Below are positions 31,294 through 42,234 of a stretch of DNA of 64,000 nucleotides, one piece after another. The notes under the pieces are model-generated. The model was not told where the DNA came from, ran no database searches, and saw nothing but the letters and a program-made list of their open reading frames with translations. Source of the stretch: Ophiostoma sp. CBS 140.51 (Eukaryota > Ascomycota > Sordariomycetes > Ophiostomatales > Ophiostomataceae); contig JANSLP010000041.1 in the NCBI GenBank assembly GCA_029298735.1, forward strand, positions 1 through 64,000, read 5' to 3'. A program made the position numbers and the translations under genes. How positions within the stretch are numbered: position 1 is the stretch's first letter; every line of letters starts with the position of its first letter.

Positions 31294-32451
31294 GGTGAAG
31301 TGCTTGGGGGGGTTTAGTAAATTTCAGGTACGTGGCACACTTTGAAAAGTATGTTTAAGGATACTTTATTCGTTTGTAGAGATGCCTCGGATGTTGATTG
31401 AGGGGTGATGTTTGGTCTTTAGCGCCCTGTCACGCTACGCCAAGACCCCCGGATACCGGCGCCGAACCGCTAAACTTTAGTTGCACGTCACAGGGCTGTA
31501 AGTGACACGCGGGCATCTGATTGGTTAGTTGGACGTCTACGATTGTGAACATGTTCTTTCTTTTGTTCTTTGTTCTACAGATGGGAGTCACTTGTTTGCA
31601 GAGGGAAGGGTTTGGGTTTTTAAAACTTTTTTTGTGCTTTTAGTTATTGTGGTGTTTTTTTCGTTTACCTTTTTTTTCGTGATTTTGTTGATTTGTAGTT
31701 TTTTGGTGATTTTTTTTTTATTTTAGTTTTTTTTTCGTTGTTTATCCTAGAAATCAAACAAAAAACAAAACAAAAGGGGAAAAATGGAACGATGGGGTGG
31801 CAAATATCAATGCCTAGCAATCCTCTTCTTAGGACGACCTTCCTCTTACACGCTCTCCTTCTCCACATATACGCTCTCGTCGGCGTTTCTCTCTTACTCT
31901 CTCTCATACTCTTACTCTTTCTCTTGGGGGCTCTTTCCATCGATGGGTAGCTCTCTCATTCTTGACACTCGCTCTCCCACTCTTCACTCTGACACTCTCT
32001 CAACTCATTTTTTTATTCCCGTTCCATATAAAATCGGGAGCACTTTCCGCTTGCAAATTCTTTTTGACGGTTAGCTCTCTCTAGAACAGATACATCGTTC
32101 GCGATGAGTGTTCAAGTGGATGTTACAGAGTGTACTTGTTCATAAAGATGCAAGTGGTTGATATGAAATTATATAGGGAGACAATTGGGGTGAACAAAAC
32201 AAAGGCTCTGTAAAAGGTATGCGCTGACCAGCCTGAGCTCACAACAATATTGAACAAAGGGGTGCGTCAACATTGTGAACAGAGAACATGAAGATTAGGC
32301 TGGGCACTGAACACTATGATGGGAAATATGCAAATGTACTTAATACGAGAAGACAACTATATAAGAAAAAAAAGAAGCCAACTAGGAAGCCCTTTACCTC
32401 TCTCCTCCTTTATCCCTGCATCCTTAGCAAAGAATCCCCAGAAATTGTGAG
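31294..32451. other. Intergenic region, T-rich then CT-rich
   Basis: About 31600-31740 is extremely T-rich on the plus strand. 31840-32010 is a CTCTCT-rich pyrimidine tract. No gene is supported. It holds the promoter of the aldo/keto reductase and the 3' region of the next F-box gene. Confidence 0.6.
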
Positions 32452-34047
32452 TTAGGGACTAAAACTATGAACCGGCCGCAGCACTTCTTGATACCGCTCC
32501 GCAAGCTCAGGAGTAACCCCTTCGTAAACGTCAATGGTAAGGCCATCACAAATCTCCTCGATGAATTCGCCCCGCAACCTGACTTTACATCCGTTCTCGG
32601 TACAGTCTGCGTGACAGGCGACGTTGGCACCGTCACGCCATTCATACTTGACCATACTGCGAAAATAATCATTGATCTGAGCGTGGTGTAGGCGCGGAAA
32701 CTTTCCGGCGTCTACCGCAGCCAGGAAAGCCGTAGCAAATGCGAGGCGTCGTGGGCCCCAAGCGGCTTCATAATGCCGAGACTTTTGGGGAATGATGCTG
32801 ATATGAAGAACTTGGAGGCCGGATGGCAACTGGTCGATAATTCGGCTGGCCGTTTGTGCAAGACGCGATGCTGCCTCCTTTGTGCCCTCATTTTTCTCAG
32901 TATCTTCTTCATCATGGCTCTCTTGGCTCTCTCTGTACCCGGACAGGTAGTCTCCTGCACCACGCCAGTCAAAGAGCTCATAAAACAGCCCGGCGATGCG
33001 CAGAGCCGTAAAAGAGGAAAAGAGAGGCATGACGGACGGTCCAGGCTGACCCTCAATGTTGTCACCCATGTCGCTTTCCCAAATCAGGCGAGGGGTCAAG
33101 ATGAGTCTTTGCAGCGAGGTTTCCCGCCAGGGAGAAAGAGCAACCAGGAGGTCGTAAAGGCCGAAGCGGTGCGAGGAGTCTGGGTGGTCGGACGGCCGCA
33201 ATGATCGACTTGGAATTTTGAACTCGGCGCTTTGAAGCCCGGGCCCAATGTTGGACATTAGGAGCCGCAGAGATGCAAGCGACATTTCATTATCCTGCAT
33301 CCCTAGCCATGTGAGCTGCTTGAGGCGAATGTCAGGGTTCTGAGAGCTTCCTGCTTTGTTACATGTGCCCTCTGATGCGATGACATGGCAAATACCACGC
33401 ATGCCCAGACGACGCAGGTTCGGTGCACTCTGCATGATAGCGCCGTCCAAGTCCAACACAGGCTGATCAGGGTTACCGCCGTGGCCCTCCTCCAGGTACA
33501 ACCGGTTGAGACGATTCAACTTCAGTATCGACTGTCTTTCTTTCCCCACAGGAAGTCTAGCCACACCCTCTGAATTGCTTTTCAAAAACTCCAGTCCGGG
33601 CATTGTTTCTAGAAGAGTCAAGATTGACTCTCCAGCAATATCTCTGAGAGAGAAGTGCCGGCTGTTCATGTTTGAGACGTCTTCTTCCTCTTCAGCGTCT
33701 TGGACATTGACGCACATCAAATTCAGCATACGAACGCAGCGCCCAAGGGTTGGATTTTCTCTCAGGTCCTTTACCGCCAAACGAACATGCTCGGCCAACA
33801 AACAATGAACATCGTGGTAGCTTTGCTCAAGTGCTACACGCCGAACAAGATCCGAGCTGAGAGGGTCGTCCGCAAGCTTGCGCATGACACGTGTGTTTCC
33901 GCTCCGTATATGCATGTCACGATAGCCCCCATCTATTTTATGGAAGGCATACTCATTGTGTCCAGGTTCTACCAGGTCGAAAATTTTGCGCAGCACCTCG
34001 ATAGGAAGTGTGTTGAGACGTGACGTGGGACGAGAATTGGTTGCCAT
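32452..34047 (-). CDS. F-box/LRR-like protein, 531 aa
   Basis: The F-box motif starts near residue 10 (LNTLPIEVLRKIFDLVEPG). Leucine-rich segments follow (LRRLGMRGICHVIA, LKQLTWLGMQDNEMSLASLR, LQRLILTPRLIW) in a solenoid-like arrangement, then a conserved YELFDWRGAGDYLSG block and a C-terminal part. The likely role is an SCF substrate adaptor; the substrate is unknown. The start is set at ATG 34047 (MATNSRPTSR). A same-frame ATG at 34167 would add an Asn/Lys low-complexity stretch, but it lies only about 13 nt from a TATA box (34180-34187), so it should be upstream of transcription start. A broken paralogue follows at 34990-36770, giving residue-level comparison and showing this is the intact member of a duplicated pair. 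Confidence 0.8.
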   Translation of the reverse strand: MATNSRPTSRLNTLPIEVLRKIFDLVEPGHNEYAFHKIDGGYRDMHIRSGNTRVMRKLADDPLSSDLVRRVALEQSYHDVHCLLAEHVRLAVKDLRENPTLGRCVRMLNLMCVNVQDAEEEEDVSNMNSRHFSLRDIAGESILTLLETMPGLEFLKSNSEGVARLPVGKERQSILKLNRLNRLYLEEGHGGNPDQPVLDLDGAIMQSAPNLRRLGMRGICHVIASEGTCNKAGSSQNPDIRLKQLTWLGMQDNEMSLASLRLLMSNIGPGLQSAEFKIPSRSLRPSDHPDSSHRFGLYDLLVALSPWRETSLQRLILTPRLIWESDMGDNIEGQPGPSVMPLFSSFTALRIAGLFYELFDWRGAGDYLSGYRESQESHDEEDTEKNEGTKEAASRLAQTASRIIDQLPSGLQVLHISIIPQKSRHYEAAWGPRRLAFATAFLAAVDAGKFPRLHHAQINDYFRSMVKYEWRDGANVACHADCTENGCKVRLRGEFIEEICDGLTIDVYEGVTPELAERYQEVLRPVHSFSP

Positions 34048-34179
34048 GATGAATTGTCGTTTGATGTGGTATTGAGGCGTGATATGGTTGCCGTTTTTGT
34101 TTTTGTTTTTGTTATTGTTTTGGTGTGTGATTGTCATTTGAGTGATATCACAGTCACTGAAGAGCATGGCACATCACTG

Positions 34180-34187
34180 ATATATAT
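34180..34187 (-). promoter_or_regulatory. TATA box of the intact F-box/LRR-like gene
   Basis: GATATATATC (34179-34188) is about 133 nt upstream of the ATG at 34047, the usual distance for a fungal TATA plus leader. It argues against using the upstream ATG at 34167. Confidence 0.5.
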
Positions 34188-34989
34188 CTGTTTGCATTTG
34201 AGATGTTTTGAATAATTAGCTTTGATTTTTTGCCGTACAGATATAACAAAAAAACAAAAACACACAAAGTGAGCAGTGCACAACGATGGAAATTAAAGTT
34301 AAAACTATTTTGAGGCTACGTAAACAAAGAAAAAAGGGGGCTGAAAGGACCGCGACTCATATTGTTTGTTAAAACGAGACAAAGAACAATGTAACAATTA
34401 AGGGAGAGCACCCTTTGACATTGCTTGTTTCTTTTCTATTTAAAGAACTAATAAGAAAAGTAAAGAATAACACACAACACAAAGAAGTCAAAGCTATTAT
34501 CAGCGTCACAAAAATAGATACAATGTGGACATGCATCATAATTGAGAGGTTGGAGACTTTTACCTGCCTTGGCACTAAGCAAAATCTTTGGCGATAACAT
34601 CTACCAAGACAATGATGTACTGCAGCAAAATTCAATGGCAAGTATTCCGGCATGCAAGAGTTTTAACAGCGGCTGAAAACTGACCATTGATTTACATGCA
34701 GGCATCGTATTTTCTTCTTCATTTTATATACATCTATAATATTCTGTAGTTAAACAACAGTGTTTTCATGGTAACTCTACGATTTAAAATGAATTGAAAG
34801 ATTAAAGGACGTCACGAGTTATTGTTACTCAAGGATTCAACAATGCAAGGCAAATATCACGATGAACGTGTGCTTTTGATAAAAAACTTTCCTTATGGGA
34901 GAAAACATAACTATATTTTGAATGTAGAAGAACGCACAAGACAAGACAAAGATAGGACTAAACCAGACAATTGCTAAAAACTCCAACCG
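34188..34989. other. AT-rich region between the intact and broken F-box genes
   Basis: About 800 bp of AT-rich sequence with stops in all frames. It combines the promoter of the intact gene and the decayed 3' end of the paralogue. Nothing else is supported. Confidence 0.55.
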
Positions 34990-36770
34990 CACAGACAAAC
35001 AATCACAAAATGAACACCTGCTGCGGGGCGTGGAACAGCCGCTTCTCTCGCGGTAGGAACCCATGTCATTGAGAAAATCCGTATCGTCTACGAGCATGGA
35101 CGTGAAGCAGTTAAACTCGTCCATATTGGGCGGCGACTGAGCGATAATGGATGCCGCCACGCGGGCGGTGTCGGCGGCGGTGTTGCCCTTAAAGTTGTAG
35201 GCTCCAGCGCCGCGCCAGCCGAGCATCTCGACACTGACAGTGAATTTGCTCATGGCCGTGAATTTCTTGAGGAGAGACATGGCCGAGGACCCCGGCGCGT
35301 TCTCGTCCTCGGCGTCATCAAAGTCCTCGCCCATGCCGGCGACCTTGCGGCCTATAAAGGCGGAAGTGATGTTAAGGGATGTGAGGGTGGTAGCCTTTCA
35401 AGGCGCCAGAGTCTCGAGGGTATCATAGGTGGAAAAGCCCTAGGCCGTGTCGTCGAGGTTGTCGGCGGGGCGGGGCGACTGGCGTGGAGAGTCAATGCTG
35501 ACATCGGCAAGGCGCAGGCCGATGGCAGCCATCAGGCGTCGAAAAAAAGTGGTTGCCATGGGAAAGTGGCCGAGGTACAGCTCGTCAACGTTGTTGAGGT
35601 GAGCTTGAGCCTTGCTGGCCGTCTTCGATGACACCACCTTGGCGATGCCCGAGAGCTCCAGCAGACGCAAATTCGGTGCGCACTGCATCAACACACCGTC
35701 CGTGCCCAGCACGTTACGGTCAGCCGGGTTTCTTGCGCACGATGCACACTGCAAGGGATAATTGAACAACGAGTTCGGCTGTATCAGAGCAGACACGAAT
35801 AACAAAGAAAGCAACAATGTGAAGAACATGAAACAAGAAACCCCTTGATTGGTTTTCTTCGAAAAGAAACAAAGACAACGATAATGGACAAAAGAAAGCT
35901 GGAGTGAAACGTGCAGATGGCTTGACCCTTTTTCAAATCTCGCCTACAGAGGTAGAGCGGAAATAAATTTTGGGTACGTTTATCATGCATATTTACATTT
36001 CATACCTTTGCCAATTTTTTATCATAAAGCGGTTACTTTGTAGTTTGTAAACGTTTGGAACTTATAGAAATGATTCACTTGCTAAAAAAAAGCCCGTCAT
36101 GTCCCATCAGTGTCGCTGTATTTTACGAACAAAAATAAACAATTCGAAGTGTATAGATGGGGCAGTGCTCGATTGTAGTGTTCGTTCTTTTTAATCACTA
36201 GGACTTTTGCATTACGTTTTCTGTTCGATGTACTTTACTTGTGGGGGGCTCTACTTACGATTTAGTTTTTATAAAGGGATCTCTAAATACGATACGATTT
36301 ACTTCACATGCAATTGTTAATGGTGTTTAAATAGTTTTGAGATATGATTTGATTTATCGTAGTTTAAAGAAACAAAGGGAAATAAACAAAGCGGCTGTGA
36401 CGAACGGCACGAATCAGACCAAGAACGGCAGGACGGCAGGCATAGGCGTCAGCATCACAATTAGCATCACTGTCAGCGTGTCCCCACCGCCCGGCCCAGC
36501 GACGGGTCGGCCTGCAGACGCTCCAGCTCCCGGAGCAAATCACTCACCATTTTCGGCTTGAGACAAGAAAAGTAAACATCTTGTGCTGCATGCGGGACCA
36601 CTTCCAGCAGGTCGTCATCAACGTCGTCAAGGATTCGCTGTAGTTCTCGTCGCCGGTCAAGCTGCTCAGAGGTCTCCGCCCCCCAATTGAGCTCGTGAAA
36701 CGCTCTGTCAGGGGAAAGGCCTCACGAAATATCCGGCCGAGGAGCTCCGTGGGAGGATCTCCAGTCGGTT
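34990..36770 (-). pseudogene. Broken paralogue of the neighbouring F-box/LRR-like gene
   Basis: Several blocks read as a decayed copy of the gene at 32452-34047, in the same order and strand. At 36713-36770 an F-box start reads PTELLGRIFREAFP (intact gene: PIEVLRKIFDLVEP). At about 36473-36600, in another frame, DLLRELERLQADPSLGRAV matches AVKDLRENPTLGRCV. At 35443-35730 GTDGVLMQCAPNLRLLELSG matches DLDGAIMQSAPNLRRLGMRG. At 34990-35400 FTAMSKF and LGWRGAGAYN match FTALRIA and FDWRGAGDYL. Between the last two blocks the frame is continuous but has two stops: TAG at 35440-35442 and TGA at 35398-35400. The second falls where the intact gene has Trp (SPWRET versus AP*KAT). An AT-rich segment, 35731-36470, replaces about 300 bp of coding sequence. 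Not expected to make a functional protein. Confidence 0.8.
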
Positions 36771-38033
36771 TTAAAGGTTTGAGTCAGACATCTCTTTTGC
36801 GTTGTTTGTAGAAGTAGCGAGAGAATAATGAGGAAAGATGGTGGTGAATAAACTTCAAAACAAGGTTCTAGAGACTGCTTTTCATGGTTATTAATACCTG
36901 ATGTCTACGACGAGTGAAAGGCTGGCATGTTTAGAAATGTCTGTTCTGTGGACAACATTGTCGCCCATATTTGTGAACAAAATGGCTCCTGTGTGTGGAT
37001 GTCAAGGATGAACATGGTGGATGCAGTGTGGTGATGATCGATGTTGATGCTTGTGCAAAGGTGGAAACCAGGCGACACTAAACAGGCGACACTGAACAGG
37101 CTTGACATGATTATTCTTGTCAAAAGTTTTGAACAAGAAGGAAAGTACACAACATCAAGCTTTATGTATTTTTGACAAGGGGAAACTTGACAGAGTTTTA
37201 ACTGTTTGTTGGTTGAGGATATTGCAAACAAGGCTGCTTTTGGTTGCGTGGCTGAGGAAAGTTGTGAACAAAGACTAGACTGGACAAAGAAATCGCTTTC
37301 CAGGATGGAAGGAAAAACGACACATGGTAGTTACTAGTCTCAAATTCTGTGGTGGACTGTACAGTTGTGCTCAAAACACCCTTCCTCTTTACATGTAAGC
37401 GTTCTCTTACAAACTCTTTATGGGGACTTCTAGGTACAGAAATATACTGATATCACGATTGATCGTGAGTGTATAAGTCAGGTACTCATAAGTACCTCCA
37501 AGTATATCGGCTGGACAAAGAGACCGTTACCCCTCTGTCACAGTGTGCCTCGACGCAGTCGCTACCTTACGAATAAGTGTACTCTGGCAGCTAAAATTTA
37601 AGTTCTAAGATGCTAGCCGTCCAGACCACTAATACCGGGAAACAAACGTCGACCTCAGATTTATTACATACTACTTTGACCTCTCAATATGTATACACAA
37701 ATTCGTATAGCCTCACACTATTGAAAATGCCAGTTTACCGCTTCGTATTGCTCACGTGATCTGGATCATTGTCAGACATTTTGGGGCTTCTGGGTCACGG
37801 CTGTGGCTGTGCTAAGTAATGACTGCCGCATTTCCCCCCTCCAATCGCCGTAGGGCATTAACCGCCGTCTTGGTTGGGCATACATCCAAGGCAGTTTTTT
37901 TCACTTCAGCCGCAAGATGCGATCGCGAAATGTTCCCGAAACAACCGACATCTGCTATCCGACCATGGGGTTCTTCAAGCGTAATGACGAGTAAGACCGA
38001 GCTCGCAAACCCGGATCCTCAGACTCAAAGGCC
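36771..38033. other. AT-rich region upstream of the NLR gene
   Basis: 1.3 kb, mostly AT-rich with no supported gene. The last about 300 bp (GC-richer, with CACGTGA at about 37753) presumably holds the NLR promoter. A short frame from ATG 37963 followed by a GTAAG donor was considered as an extra first exon and rejected on frame. Confidence 0.55.
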
Positions 38034-41000
38034 ATGGCAGGCTTTCGCGAAAAACTGCAAAAATGGCGGGACAGAAAAGGCGGCGGGCGGGCACAGCCAG
38101 ACGCCGCATCGGTGGCCTCCTCCGCCAAGGGCAGCAACGACATCCGACAAGGGCGCTCCGGAGACAACTTGGTCGATCCTGTTGATCGTAAACAGTCGCC
38201 TACGACCCAGTCGCTTTGGGACCGCGCATACGACGCCCTCGGAAAGGAAAATACACAATTAGTAAAGGACTATGAGAAACTGCTCTCGAAGGAAGAGCAG
38301 ATGGCGAGTACGCATCACTGACTGACACTTTAAAATCGTATTTCGCTGATATTAACTCATTTACATTACAGATTCTACTTTAATCAACGGGTCTCCCGCA
38401 CAGCCTATACCACGGCACGACGTAACCCTTGACCCCGACAGTCAATATCGCCAAGCCCAACTGAAAACAGTAATCGAACAAGGGCTACGACGAATGGAAG
38501 AGAAGAAAGCGAGATACACTATCGCCGGCCATGAATTTGTCCTGACGGATCAAATCGCGCAGGCCGCGGGGTTCGTGCTGTGGGCAAAAGACTGGATTGG
38601 TGAGGCCGTTAAGGCTTCACCAGAGGCTTCCGTCGCGTGGGCCGGTGTCTGCATCATTCTCCCGCTCCTCACAAACCCCAAGACTACAGAGGACGCCAAC
38701 CGTGACGGATTCACATATGTCACTACCCGGATGCGCTATTATGCCGCGCTTGAGCCGCTGCTGCTGCGGCTCGGCCAGAACTCCGAAGTCGCCGATGGTT
38801 TAATGGCGGAAGCCAACAACCACATTGTGGACCTCTATCAGCACATTCTCGAGTTCCAGATCCGAAGTGTGCTACGATTCTACCAGGGCCGTCTTAAGGG
38901 TTACGCCGGAGATGTGTTTCGGCCAAGAGATTGGGAGCAAATGAGACTCAAGATTGAACAGCTCGAGGCGACCGTCAACGGGAATCTGAATCAGATAAAC
39001 CAGTTTGCGTCGAGGCAGGAGCTTGAGTCTCTCGATAAGACGAGCACAGAATCTCTTGGAACTATACGAAAGCTCCTGTCTGTTTCTGAACAGCAGCTAC
39101 GAGTTCAAGAAGCGCAGCGGGATATTATACAAGAACAGCTTAAAATGCAAAAAGACGCAGTTCAACAAAAGCTATCCGACAAGCAAGAAGCGTGTCTCCA
39201 ACTGTTCTATCTCACCAACAATAACAAAACCGCATACGAGTGGTACAAGGATCGTGTGGAAGACCGAGTAGAAGACACATGCTTATGGTTCCTCCAACAC
39301 CGCCACTTCCAGGAGTGGTTAAAACAGGAGTCAGGGCCACTGCTTGTCTCAGCGGACCCCGGATGTGGAAAGTCGGTCTTGGCCAAGTACTTAATCGATT
39401 ATGAGATGCCACGGTCGACAACTACCTGCTACTTCTTCTTCAAAGACCAAGACCAGAACACCATCCGGCAAGCACTTTGTGCTTTACTCCACCAATTCTT
39501 CTCAAAAAAACCGGCCTTAATCGAGCATGCTATGGATCTATTCCGGGAAAAAGGGCCGCGTTTAATCGATTCAACAAAGTCACTTTGGACTATCCTCGGA
39601 AATGCCGTGCAAGATCAACGTGCCGGACCTGTTGTCATCGTTCTTGATGCACTAGACGAATGTGCTGAAGAAGAGCTTAAGGACCTGATACGGAATGTGG
39701 ATAATCAGTTCCGCAGCAACCAATCGGGCTACGGAAAGTTGAAGTATCTTTTAACAAGTCGCCCGTATGAACAGATCGTATCTAAGTTCCGGGGCCTGTT
39801 GGACACTTTTCCGCATATTCGCATACCAGGAGAGGAAGAGTCGGAAACGATTAGCCAAGAAGTCAACCTCGTCATCCAATACCGAGTCGAACAGCTGGCG
39901 AGAGAAGAAGGGCTTTCAAACCAAGTTAAGCGTCACCTGGCAGAAAGATTACTCGGAATTGAGCACCGCACATACCTTTGGGTATACCTTGTGTTCGACT
40001 ATTTGAAGACAGGCTTCAAAAAGACAGCAAAGGGGATCGAGGCAGCCATTAATACTCTGCCGGAGAATGTCAACCAGGTATACGAGCGGATCCTGAACAA
40101 GTCTAAGGAAGACCCGATGGTCCAGAAAGTCTTGAGTATTATCTTGGCAGCGAGCCGGCCATTAACGCTCTCAGAAATGAACGTTGCTACGAACATAGAC
40201 GACCAGCTACAGTCTATTCACGACCTCGACCTGGAAGAAGAAGAGGCCTTCAAATCACGTCTCAGATCTTGGTGTGGATTGTTCGTCTCCATTCATCATA
40301 GCAGGGTTTATTTCCTTCATCAAACTGCTCGGGAGTTCCTCACGGATTCGCCATCTCCTGCCGCTGTTTCGTCAGAGCTACGTTGGCATCGCTCTATAAC
40401 CACCCGTTATGCACACACCGTTCTTGCCGAGCTCTGCGTGTTCTATCTCAACAACTTCAACTCTGACATTAGTCTTATAACAACTGTTGAAGGGGCATCC
40501 GACCACGACAATGATCGCGTCGCCTTCTTAAATTATTCGGCCAACTACTGGGGCTTTCATTTCCACGAGGCCGGTATCGTCGATGACACCGCCATAGTAC
40601 CCCTCGCTTCGGGAATTTGTGATCTAGATTCGAAGAGCCGTTCAATATGGTCCAAAATCTATTGTAAGACTATATATCGGTCGTCTCCTAAGTATTTCAC
40701 AGGTCTTATAGTGGCGTCGTATTTTGGACACGAGGCTATCGCGCGGCTGCTGCTCGAGAAGGGCGCCGACGTCGAGGCGAAGGATCGCGATGGCCAGACG
40801 CCGCTGTGGCGTGCCGCCTCGGGAGGGCACGAGGCCGTCGCGCGGCTGCTGCTCGAGAAGGGCGCCGACGTCGAGGCGAAGGATGACGATGGCCAGACGC
40901 CGTTGTCGTGTGCCGCCGAGGGAGGGCACGAGGCCGTCGCGCGGCTGCTGCTCGAGAAGGGTGCCGACGTCGAGGCGAAGGATCGCCATGGCCAGACGCC

Positions 41001-42234
41001 GCTGTCGTACGCCGCCTGGCAAGGGCACGAGGCCGTCGCGCGGCTGCTGCTCGAGAATGGCGCCGACGTCGAGGCGAAGGATCGCGATGGCCAGACGCCG
41101 CTGTGGCGTGCCGCTTGGCAAGGGCACGAGGCCGTCGCGCGGCTGCTGCTCGAGAATGGCGCCGACGTCGAGTCGAAGGATTGCGATGGCCAGACGCCGC
41201 TGTGGCATGCCGCCTCGGGAGGGCACGAGGCCGTCGCGCGGCTGCTGCTCGAGAAAGGCGCCGACGTCGAGGCGAAGGATCGCGATAGTCAGACGCCGCT
41301 GTGGTGTGCCGCCGCGGGAGGGCACGAGGCCGTCGCGCGGCTACTGCTCAAGAAGGGCGCCGATGTCGAGGCGAAGGATGATAATGGCCAGACGCCGCTG
41401 TGGCGTGCCGCTTGGCAAGGGCACGAGGCCGTCGCGCGGCTGCTGCTCGAGAATGGCGCCGACGTCGAGGCGAAGGATGACAATGGCCAGACGCCGCTGT
41501 GGCGTGCCGCCGAGGGAGGGCACGAGGCCGTCGCGCGGCTGCTGCTCGAGAATGGCGCCGACGTCGAGGCGAAGGATCGCGATGGCCAGACGCCGCTGTG
41601 GCGTGCCGCTTGGCAAGGGCACGAGGCCGTCGCGCGGCTGCTGCTCGAGAATGGCGCCGATGTCGAGGCGAAGGATGACAATGGCCAGACGCCGCTGTCG
41701 TGTGCCGCCGGGGGAGGGTACGAGGCCGTCCAGCGGCTGCTGTTCGAGAATAGCGCCGACGTCGAGACGAAGGATCGCGATGGCCAGCCGCCGCTGTGGC
41801 GTGCCGCCGAGGGAGGGCACGAGGCCGTCGCGCGGCTGCTGCTCGAGAATGGCGCCGACGTCGAGGCGAAGGATCGCGATGGCCAGACGCCGCTGTGGCG
41901 TGCCGCTTGGCAAGGGCACGAGGCCGTCGCGCGGCTGCTGCTCGAGAATGGCGCCGATGTCGAGGCGAAGGATGACAATGGCCAGACGCCGCTGTCGTGT
42001 GCCGCTTGGCAAGGGTACGAGGCCGTCGCGCGGCTGCTACTCGAGAATGGCGCCGATGTCGAGGTGAAGGATCGCGATGGCCAGACGCCGCTGTCGTATG
42101 CCGCCTGGCAAGGGTACGAGGCCGTCGCGCGGCTGCTACTCGAGAAGGGCGCCGATGTCGAGGTGAAGGATCGCGATGGCCAGACGCCGCTGTCGTATGC
42201 CGCCGAGCGAGGGCACGAGGCCGTCGCTAAATAG
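38034..42234 (+). CDS. NACHT-ankyrin NLR (NOD-like receptor) with 15 near-identical repeats, 1378 aa, two exons
   Basis: Exons are 38034-38307 and 38372-42234. The 64-nt intron (donor GTACGC, acceptor ACATTACAG) joins in frame. Residues 1-60 are basic and disordered. Residues about 61-300 match the N-terminal domain of fungal NACHT NTPases (SLWDRAYDALGKENTQLVKD; YTIAGHEFVLTDQIAQAAG; EASVAWAGVCIILPLLTNP). The NACHT domain has Walker A ADPGCGKS (419-426) and Walker B VIVLDALDE (513-521). After helical and winged-helix-like regions, ankyrin repeats run from residue 877 to the end: 15 full 33-residue units plus a stub. By family knowledge, such NLRs are signal-transduction ATPases involved in non-self recognition and programmed cell death in fungi; the ligand and effector output are unknown here. 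The stop cuts repeat 16 after GHEAVAK, and the following sequence still reads as decayed protein, so the gene may be a truncated allele. Confidence 0.92.
40726..42231 (+). repeat. 99-bp tandem ankyrin-coding array, 15 full units plus 21 bp
   Basis: Each unit encodes GHEAVARLLLENGADVEAKD followed by a variable loop and TPL-containing helix (33 codons). Most units differ by only a few bases, including at synonymous sites. Changes are concentrated at unit codons 12 (E/K or N), 21-22 (RD, DD, DN, RH, CD) and 28-33 (WRAASG, SCAAEG, SYAAWQ, WRAAWQ and similar). Units 9-10 and 12-13 are identical, including a synonymous GAT in unit 10/13, except for the last two codons of the second unit. The unit has no stops in several frames, which produces long false open frames on both strands. 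Confidence 0.97.

Noticed and set aside
34048..34167. Upstream start (ATG 34167) of the intact F-box gene
   Set aside because: Adds an Asn/Lys low-complexity stretch and lies about 13 nt from the TATA box, so it should not be in the transcript.
37963..38033. Possible extra first exon of the NLR (ATG 37963, GTAAG donor at 37989)
   Set aside because: All nearby acceptors give a frame shift relative to ATG 38034 and introns of 50 nt or less.
40724..42067. 447-codon Arg-rich plus frame and 220-230-codon minus frames over the ankyrin array
   Set aside because: They follow from a stop-free 99-bp repeat unit (a multiple of three); the ankyrin frame is the coding one.
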